Shown here: one piece after another, positions 57,342 through 64,000 of the stretch
Layout: each line of letters begins with the position of its first letter
Numbering within the stretch: the stretch's first letter is position 1
Assembly: GCA_009746045.1 (NCBI GenBank)
Contig: RPFO01000670.1
Span: 886,454 to 950,453, forward strand
Length of the DNA: 64,000 bases
Direction of reading: 5' to 3'
From: Mesostigma viride
Lineage: Eukaryota; Streptophyta; Mesostigmatophyceae; Mesostigmatales; Mesostigmataceae
Notes under the pieces: generated by a model
What the model was told of the DNA's origin: nothing
Database searches by the model: none
What the model saw: only the letters and a program-made list of their open reading frames with translations
Made by a program: the position numbers and the translations under genes

Positions 57342-57715
57342 ATAAATGACTGGCCATAGCACAGTACACAACCACCACACCCCCTTACCACAGCGATAGC
57401 TGCTGGGCGCCATAAAATTCAACACATTCGTTGTGGGGTGTGAGTGCTGGCTAGGTCAGATTTGTATCCATTTGCAGCTTGAGGACACAAGCTTTGTATC
57501 CATTTACTTAATGTGTGCTTCAGTAACTGGCCCAACCAGCCAGCTGTGTACACCTTATTTAATGTGCAATATAACACCTGGCCAGAACAGCCAGCTGTAA
57601 CCAACCTGGCTCAACCAGCCATGTCTCTTTTGTACCCCTAATCAACTTAAAAACAATAACAATAATGTTGGGGGTGCAGACCTGCATTAAGAAATAAATA
57701 ATAAAACAATACTGG
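57342..57715 (+). other. Copia-2 3' untranslated region
   Basis: No gene. Contains two CTGGCCxxxxCAGCCAGCTGT-like short repeats near 57530-57600. Confidence 0.5.
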
Positions 57716-58198
57716 AGTTAGTCTCCATGCTTTGCTGAAGACTAAGTCTCAAAGGCATTGTGAATACAACGTATGAATAAGCCTTGTAAACCTACGTTGG
57801 TATGTGAATATAAATACCACGTGGGCTATGCAGATAGGAATGCTAGTCGAGTCGCATACGTTTCCCTAGATAGGTACTTTGGGTACTGAGGTACGTGACA
57901 GATGTCAGTACCCAGTATACGTAGTGTCCTGTCATTGGACGGTACTAGAGTATCCTAGATAGGGACCGTACTGCAGCGTGCATTGATCTGTGATCGCACG
58001 ATGCAGTGACTAGACAGCTACCTGTCATCGTGCGGCCTCGGGCCAACGGTCTGCACCCAACGGTCACTGGCGGCGCAGCCGGTGAGAGGAACGTTGATAA
58101 AGGGTAAACCTATTTTCTAATGAACCAAGCAATTCATTGCTCACAGCATACAGTGTTCTCAAGCAATATATCACGTCGTTCATTTCTCATTCCTAACT
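57716..58198 (+). repeat. Copia-2 3' LTR
   Basis: Same 483 bp as the 5' LTR. The preceding bases (AAGAAATAAATAATAAAACA) are A-rich rather than a strong G-rich purine tract. Confidence 0.93.
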
Positions 58199-58203
58199 GT
58201 AAC

Positions 58204-58786
58204 CGCGCTATGGCTGTTCTAGCACCAGCCTAGCAGACTGCCATGATCACTCAGCAAACCCACGACAGCTAAACCCTTGGCTGTCACAACCAGTCCATGC
58301 ATCATTAAGTATGGGTACAGGGAAAGCTTCCCGCATATCCATGGCCATATGGATGGCAGCAACACAACGACTTGCCCCCTATAGCCCCCCGTGCACACAC
58401 AAAAACGTGGGTCGTGGCTTCCACGCCCCATCCGCCATGCATGACAGCGCGTACCTTACTCGCATTCACACCGGGCTGCATCCCAGCGCCGTTGCTGTCC
58501 CCATGTGACACGTCGGCTGATTAAGCAGATACACAGCAGAGTCTGATGTAAACCGCTAAACCCCAAACCCATGCAGACCACAGTCAAGGACGCGTGCATG
58601 TCAAGCCATGCCAATCGTGAACCGTACAGCAATTTACTTTTCAAGCCTGAAGAGGTGGATAGCAGATAGTAGCCTGGAAGAGGTTACAGGGGCACATGTC
58701 CATTAGCGAGCGGAACAACACAGCTCCCACCCTACAAGCGTACCGCACAATGTCCTCCTGCAATTGTCTGCCGATCTCCCAATCCC
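58204..58786. other. No gene recognised
   Basis: Flank of Copia-2 inside the 22.3 kb element. Overlapping ORFs of 60-70 residues occur on both strands without features. Confidence 0.35.
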
Positions 58787-58878
58787 GCAGACATCTCCAC
58801 TGCTCTCATGGCGATTGCAAATGCTTCATGCCGCAGACATCTCCACTGCTCTCATGGCGATTGCAAATGCTTGATGCC
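58787..58878 (+). repeat. 46 bp tandem duplication
   Basis: Two near-identical units containing CATCTCCACTGCTCTCATGG. Confidence 0.85.
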
Positions 58879-60062
58879 GCACCTCTGCTTACAGCAGAAA
58901 AGCTTCCTCCGGGCGAGGCACCTGACTGGAACCAACACCCATTCTTTGGCTTGACAACGTGGCCATGACAGCATCGTGAATCTGCTTCGCCAACGCCCAC
59001 ACATCAGGACCAGCGCCCTGCACCGCCATGGCCACAGGCTGCACCGCTGCAATCGATGCAGCATTCACTGCCTGCGCCGCACCATGTACTGCATGCACGA
59101 AAGCCAATGCTGGCTCGGTTATCATGGTCTTGCCCGATTCCTGCTGCTTCTTATTCTTCGATGCGGTCATGCGCACTTTATACCCCTTCCTCTCCAAGCA
59201 CGCCTTCAGCACCTGGTTCGTGCGGTGCTGAATATGCTTCTGAAGGCGCGCCTTCTAAACACGAAATGTTGGCAATGTATGATTCCCAAACAGCATGATA
59301 GGCACATAATCAGTCCCATTAATTGCTTTGCGGCAGTCAATGCACCAGAACACCTGTTGAAAAAAGAAGGTTATGCACGCTAGCGATTACCCGCGGCAAG
59401 AAGCAATCAACACACCTCGCTAACAACTGCAACCAAAATGTAATTCATGACGGGCCACTCACCGCTAGCCTGCTCTCCTGCTTCAATGTCTCCCCATTCT
59501 CAAGGCCTCCATCGTAAACCTCTCCGTCCTCACCATCGTCATCGTCTTCCTCTTCCTCCACTCCGACGTATCCGTGCTTCCTTTTCCTAAGATACCTAGG
59601 GTTGTTCAAGTCGTATGTGCGGCGTTGGCACACTTCCAACAAAATTTTGGCCGCCTCTACCCATTACCATTTATTCGTACTATCATAACATATCCAGGCG
59701 TTTGAAAATTCATTCCCTCGTTCGAACTTCTACGCCTGGGCGTCCATGACGAGGCAGTCACGACGGGACGCAGATGCACAAAAATAAAACAAGGCGACAT
59801 CCCTTCAATCATTGACCAAAGAACAGAATATGCGCAGAACTTGGATTTCAACACCACGCACCCATTACCAGCGAGCACGGCTGGCCTGCAACCGCCATCA
59901 TTTCATAACCAGAAGCCAGGGCCCACACTCCATCCCGTTACCTCATCTTCCACGCACGGCTTCCGCTGCTTCCCTCTGCTCTTTCGCATTCTCCGCCAGC
60001 AACCTCGCCTTCTCCTCGTCCAACAATCCACTAAGAATAAAATCCCCTCTATTGGACGCCAT
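58810..60062 (-). CDS. Candidate spliced gene of unknown function
   Basis: Minus-strand exon-like segments: (i) from ATG 60062, MASNRGDFILSGLLDEEKAR, charged and helical; (ii) about 59655-59467, AAKILLEVCQRRTYDLNNPR then an acidic run EEEEDDDDGEDGE, bounded by TAG and GTGAGT, good splice signals; (iii) from about 59357 after a T-rich tract and CAG, VFWCIDCRKAINGTDYVPIM; (iv) RLQKHIQHRTNQVLKACLER and VHAVHGAAQAVNAASIAAVQ, ending about 58889. An in-frame TAG separates (iii) and (iv) unless another intron lies there. It could be the resident gene of the 22.3 kb element or a captured host gene. No family recognised; exon borders are uncertain. Confidence 0.4.
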
Positions 60063-60169
60063 TCAGACGAACTTTGCTAGCGTCTTTTCACCGGCCCCAG
60101 CACACATAATCTATAGCCGCTTACTGACAACGGCCGACAACGACAACTGCTGAATAGGCGAAAAAGGCT

Positions 60170-60573
60170 GATAACTACATTTTTATATTTCGCTGCATTT
60201 GCTAATAGACACGCACGTTCTCCCACTTCTCCATTACAATATAAGTATCCATCTGGCCGTGTACAGGCAAAGATCCCCGAAGTAACTTACTGAAACGTAT
60301 CTTACAGCATCGGATCACTGGCACCTAATCTACAGGTGGTAGATTACCAACCAAGACCCGTCGCGGTAATTTACTCCGTTGGTAATGTACTATACCAAAG
60401 ATGTGCAGTCGTAACGTTACTCTTACTTACGGCTAGTAAAATTACTACCTATCATCCTACGTAGTAATGATTACGGCGTTGGATCTCACGCCTCGGATCT
60501 AGGTAGTAAGATAAGACCTCGTAATTTACGCCTCGGATCCTTTTTACTACCCTCGGACGAAAAGTATAGTGAC
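60170..60573 (-). repeat. Right terminal and subterminal region of the 22.3 kb element
   Basis: Ends with the inverse of GTCACTATACTTTTCGTCCG. Inward lie GTAATTTACGCCTCGGATC-type words, fewer and less regular than at the left end. Confidence 0.75.
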
Positions 60574-61098
60574 GTATTGTGCCTCGACTGGCGCGTCCGT
60601 AGGAGTAGGGTCGCCCAATACTACGCCCGCTGTCTGGTCCGCGATCTCCATGAACTCTACTGCCCGTAGAAGGTCGCAGGGGTTCTCATCTACTTCTGCA
60701 TCACCCTCGCCCGGAAGCCAGGGGAACACATCCCGTAGGCAAGAGCGACCCACAGGGGTAGAAAGGTAGGAAAACACCCGGGGGCACTGAAGGACCGCGG
60801 CTATCTGTCCCAAGGCTGGACAGCGGGAGCCACAACCTAACAGACAATGCCCGGCATCGTCGAACCCATGCAGAACTAGCTTGTGCGGATAATCAGGGGA
60901 TGGGCCGAACCACGCGACCCCAAAGAGAGCAGCCCTGACTAAAGCCGCATGATTGGCCTGGAGGGCAGGCTGCACGATGCCACCCGGATGACTGGACCGT
61001 GACACCCAGCGGCCCGGAAGGGCCTCGAAGTAGAACTCTGGATCCGGTGGCGGAGGGGAAGGTGGCCGGCTCTCCGGCGGAGGGGTAGGATCAGCCAT
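60574..61098 (-). pseudogene. Gypsy-3 3' ORF, N-terminal part
   Basis: From ATG 61098 the minus strand reads MADPTPPPESRPPSPPPPDP, then FYFEALPGRWVSRSSHPGGI, VQPALQANHAALVRAALFGV, a Cys-rich AGHCLLGCGSRCPALG and CLRDVFPWLPGEGD, before the 22.3 kb insertion cuts it at 60574. The ATG follows a pyrimidine-rich TCCCCTCCCCTCCGCAG, a textbook splice acceptor. A second copy with about 85 percent similar residues and the same acceptor lies at 63819-64000. Function unknown. Confidence 0.65.
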
Positions 61099-61174
61099 GA
61101 TGGCTGCGGAGGGGAGGGGACAACCAACCAACCACCAATAGCAGAAATACGATAAGGGAGGGGCAGGTTGCCAA

Positions 61175-62769
61175 CTAGAGCTGGTGTAGGGTTTTGTATT
61201 CCTGCAACAAACGACTACAACCATCTAACTCACTCTCCGTGTACCATACTTTATCTACCTCGCTACGAGCATACATCCATTTCACTTTATACTGACGCTG
61301 GGTACCGCGGCCCTTTTTGATATCTCTATGGGCCACGATGCTCTCTACTTCGTCTTCTACCTCCCCAGTGTCAGGGTTATGCTCTAAAGGGGCAGGCGCT
61401 AGCTCTCTACCAGCGAACGTGCTAGGGTGGTACAGTTTCAGCTGGCTTCTATGGAAGGTGTTAGAATGTGTCTGCCAAGAGGTAGGGATATCGACTTTAT
61501 ATAAGAAATTTCCTACTCTAGACAACACACGGAAGGGTCCTAAGAAGGCGGGCCTAAGTTTGACCTTAAGTTCTGCTTCAAACTTGTGAGCAAAACGGCC
61601 AACACGGGGGCCTTCTACTAATACTAGATCTCCTATATCTATCTCAGGTGCTCTTCTATCTAAGGAGGCACGCAACCTAGCAAGGTACTTAGACTGAGCT
61701 TTTTGGTACCCTGAGATCGCGTGGTCATGTGCAGTTTTCATTCTATCTAGCAAGGACTGTACACCTTCTACAGTATCCCGGGACACATCATCCCTGTCCC
61801 GTAGTAGAGGACTAGCTAAGAGAGAGGTAGGGGTAAGAGGCTGTCTACCAGTATCTAGGAAGAAGGGCGTATATCCATGCGCAGCCTGGGGGCAATTGTT
61901 GAGGGAGAACTCTACCAAACATAAATAATCCTCCCAATCACTTCCCGAGCCATTAACATAGTGCCTAAGCGCTTCTTCCACTACCCTATTAAGACGCTCT
62001 ACTAAATGAGAGGAGGAGGAGTGGTAGGCAGTACCGTAGGTAACCTTGGTACCGATGGCAGCGAAAAACTGCTGCCAAAAATCTGAGGTAAATAACTTAT
62101 CTTTATCACTAATAAACTGCCTACTCAAACCATGATATCTGTAAACATTATTAAGGTATAGGCGTGCGCAATCACGTGCAGTGAGTTCTAAAGGACACGG
62201 CACGAGATGGCACATACGAGTAAAACGATCTATGAACACAAGGATCTGGGCATTACCTCTATCATTCTTTCTAAAAGGTCCTACAAAATCCATCATGATA
62301 GAATCCCACGGCATGATGGGATCAGGCAAGGTCCTAGGTTCTGCTATCTGTCCTACGTTATTGGGTTTCATCTCATGCAAGATTGACAGGTTCTAACATA
62401 CTCATCTACATCCTTAAAAAGGGAAGGCCAGTAATAAGAGCGGGCTACTAGGTCCCGTACCCATTTACCACTCTGATGAGCAGCTAAGTCATGCAACTCA
62501 AAGAGCAAGGAGGAGCGACAGATAGGAGGGACATACAGGCGCCATTGAGGGGGAGAGTCTGCTATCTGCACATATAAAAACCCACCTACAAATTTACAAG
62601 GGTGCTTGCCTAATTGTTGGGGATGGGCAGCAATGGCAGCTAATGCTTCCGGCTCAGTGGCCGTAAATCTACTAATAAGGCGTTCAAGATCAGAGGTAGG
62701 CATCGCTACAGAGGTATCCAGAACAGGTTTAAAACTCACAGCACGTGATTGCGCACGCCTATACCTCAA
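61175..62769 (-). pseudogene. pol: Gypsy-3 integrase and chromodomain
   Basis: Zinc domain HDLAAHQSGKW ... YVRTCQSC (HHCC), then after one frameshift near 62385 the core: MMDFVGPFRKN (Asp), FISDKDKLFTSDFWQQFF (Asp), HSSSSHLVERLNR (Glu), a canonical 35-residue spacing. The post-core domain (IGDLVLVEGPRVGRFAHKFE; LRPAFLGPFRVLSRV) leads into a chromodomain (DEVESIVAHRDIKKGRGTQR; QYKVKWMYARSEVDKVWY). It stops 77 bases before the 3' ORF. The best preserved Gypsy integrase in the window. Confidence 0.9.
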
Positions 62770-63742
62770 TAATGTATACAGATATCATGGTTTGAGTAGG
62801 CAGTTTATTAGTGATAAGGATAAGTTATTTACCTCAGATTTTTGGCAGCAGTTTTTCGCTGCCATCGGTACCAAGGTTACCTACGGTACTGCCTACCACT
62901 CCTCCTCCTCTCATTTAGTAGAGCGTCTTAATAGGGTAGTAGAAGAAGCGCTTAGGCACTATGTTAATGGCTCGGGAAGTGATTGGGAGGATTATTTATG
63001 TTTGGTAGAGTTCTCCCTCAACAATTGTCCCCAAGCTGCGCATGGATATACGCCCTTCTTCTTAGATACTGGTAGACAGCCTCTTACTCCTACCTCTCTC
63101 TTAGCTAGTCCTCTACGGGACAAGGATGATGTGTCCCGAGATACTGTAGAAGGTGTACAGTCCTTACTAGATAGAATGAAAACTGCTCATGACCACGCGA
63201 TCTCAGGGTACCAAAAAGCTCAGTCTAAGTACCTTGCTAGGTTGCGTGCCTCCTTAGATAGAAGAGCACCTGAGATAGAAATAGGAGATCTAGTATTAGT
63301 AGAAGGCCCCCGTGTTGGCCGTTTTGCTCATAAGTTTGAAGCAGAACTTAAGGTCAAACTTAGGCCCGCCTTCTTAGGACCCTTCCATGTGTTGTCTAGA
63401 GTAGGAAATTTCTTATATAAAGTCGATATCCCTACCTCTTGGCAGACACATTCAAACACCTTCCATAGAAGCCAGCTGAAACTGTACCACCCTAGTACGT
63501 TCGCTGGTAGAGAGCTAGCGCCTGCCCCTTTAGAGCATAACCCTGACACTGGGGAAGTAGAAGACGAAGTAGAAAGCATCGTGGCCCATAGAGATATCAA
63601 AAAGGGCCGCGGTACCCAGCGTCAGTACAAAGTGAAGTGGATGTATGCTCGTAGTGAAGTAGATAAGGTCTGGTATACGGAGAGTGAGCTAGATGGGTGT
63701 AGTCGCCTGCTGCAGGAATATAAAACCCTGCACAAGCTCTAG
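62734..63742 (+). pseudogene. pol: Gypsy-4 integrase, 5'-truncated, inverted to Gypsy-3
   Basis: Starts abruptly inside the integrase at LTARDCARLYLNNVYRYHG and runs to the chromodomain end (LLQEYKTLHKL). Nearly identical to the Gypsy-3 protein with a few changes. It opens out of sequence on the opposite strand belonging to Gypsy-3, so the first part of the 378-codon ORF is an accident of the junction. Confidence 0.88.
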
Positions 63743-63818
63743 TTGTAGACCTTCTCCTCTCTTATGTTATGTCTGCTGTCGACGGGTGGTTGGTTGTCCC
63801 CTCCCCTCCGCAGCCGTC

Positions 63819-64000
63819 ATGTCAGAGCCTACCCCTCCGGCTGAGAGCCCGCTGCCGTCCCCGCCCCTACCGGACCCTGAGCTGTACTTCGAGGCCCTTC
63901 CGGGCCGCTGGGTGTCACGGTCCAGTTTCCCGGGTGGCATCGTGCAGCCGGCCCTCCAGGCCCAACATGCGGGTTTAGTCAGGGCTGCTCTCTTCGGGGT
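63819..64000 (+). CDS. Gypsy-4 3' ORF, start (runs off the window)
   Basis: ATG at 63819 preceded by CCCCTCCCCTCCGCAG, as in Gypsy-3. 60 codons are visible: MSEPTPPAESPLPSPPLPDP, LYFEALPGRWVSRSSFPGGI, VQPALQAQHAGLVRAALFG. Conservation of the frame between two copies, with many silent or mild changes, supports a real protein. Confidence 0.7.
   Translation, partial: MSEPTPPAESPLPSPPLPDPELYFEALPGRWVSRSSFPGGIVQPALQAQHAGLVRAALFG

Larger units (their letters stand above)
60920..64000. repeat. Large inverted repeat of Gypsy-3 and Gypsy-4
   Basis: Left arm about 60920-62190 and right arm 62734 to the window edge, loop about 540 bases. The arms differ at scattered sites, more in the 3' ORF than in pol, so they come from two related insertions rather than a fresh snap-back copy. 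Confidence 0.85.

Overview
This is repeat-dominated eukaryotic nuclear DNA. It contains LTR retrotransposons of the Copia and Gypsy/chromovirus types, hAT and CACTA-like DNA transposons, a foldback element, a SINE-like family, non-LTR and DIRS-like remnants, microsatellites hundreds of bases long, and one candidate spliced gene. I see no rRNA, tRNA, operon, CRISPR array or convincing host housekeeping gene. The style (GC-rich chromovirus pol genes, a Copia lineage rich in Asn runs, long simple repeats) suggests a large-genome alga, most likely green. The sequence alone does not fix the species.

Layout. 1-8640: an unidentified ORF and a Copia element (Copia-1) whose 1.6 kb protease-RT block is tandemly duplicated. 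8645-10074: LINE and SINE ends and a TACG-rich transposon end. 10077-20009: Gypsy-1 (minus), split by a tandem pair of unknown elements that is itself split by an intact non-autonomous LTR element with target-site duplication (TSD) GCATC. 20505-28535: Gypsy-2 (minus), carrying a 785 bp inverted-terminal-repeat (TIR) element and a foldback element built from three palindromes, which in turn holds an intact 1.28 kb hAT-type element. 28536-33560: decayed DNA, a G/T-rich tract, a LINE C-terminal fragment and a SINE.

33560-64000 is a Russian doll. A DIRS-like remnant is entered by a hAT relative. That is entered by Gypsy-3 (3' LTR at 35555-36099). Gypsy-3's extra 3' ORF is split by a 22.3 kb segment with inverted GTCACTATAC ends (38275-60573). 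That segment contains Copia-2 (47889-58198, identical-looking 483 bp LTRs, TSD GTAAC), and Copia-2 contains a 3.5 kb DIRS-like insertion flanked by a 35 bp duplication. Beyond 60574 Gypsy-3 resumes and meets a second copy head to head.

Points most worth following: (1) both Copia elements have the order GAG-INT-PR-RT-RNaseH instead of GAG-PR-INT-RT-RNaseH, with a D,D-29-E integrase spacing and HGDD in RT; (2) Copia-2 LTRs end AGTTAG...CTAACT, and the palindromic foldback element has the same termini and the same TSD length; (3) seven copies of a CAAC-loop hairpin followed by an ATTA-rich tail define a SINE/LINE 3' end; (4) Gypsy-3 carries a long 3' ORF behind a conserved splice-acceptor-like site.
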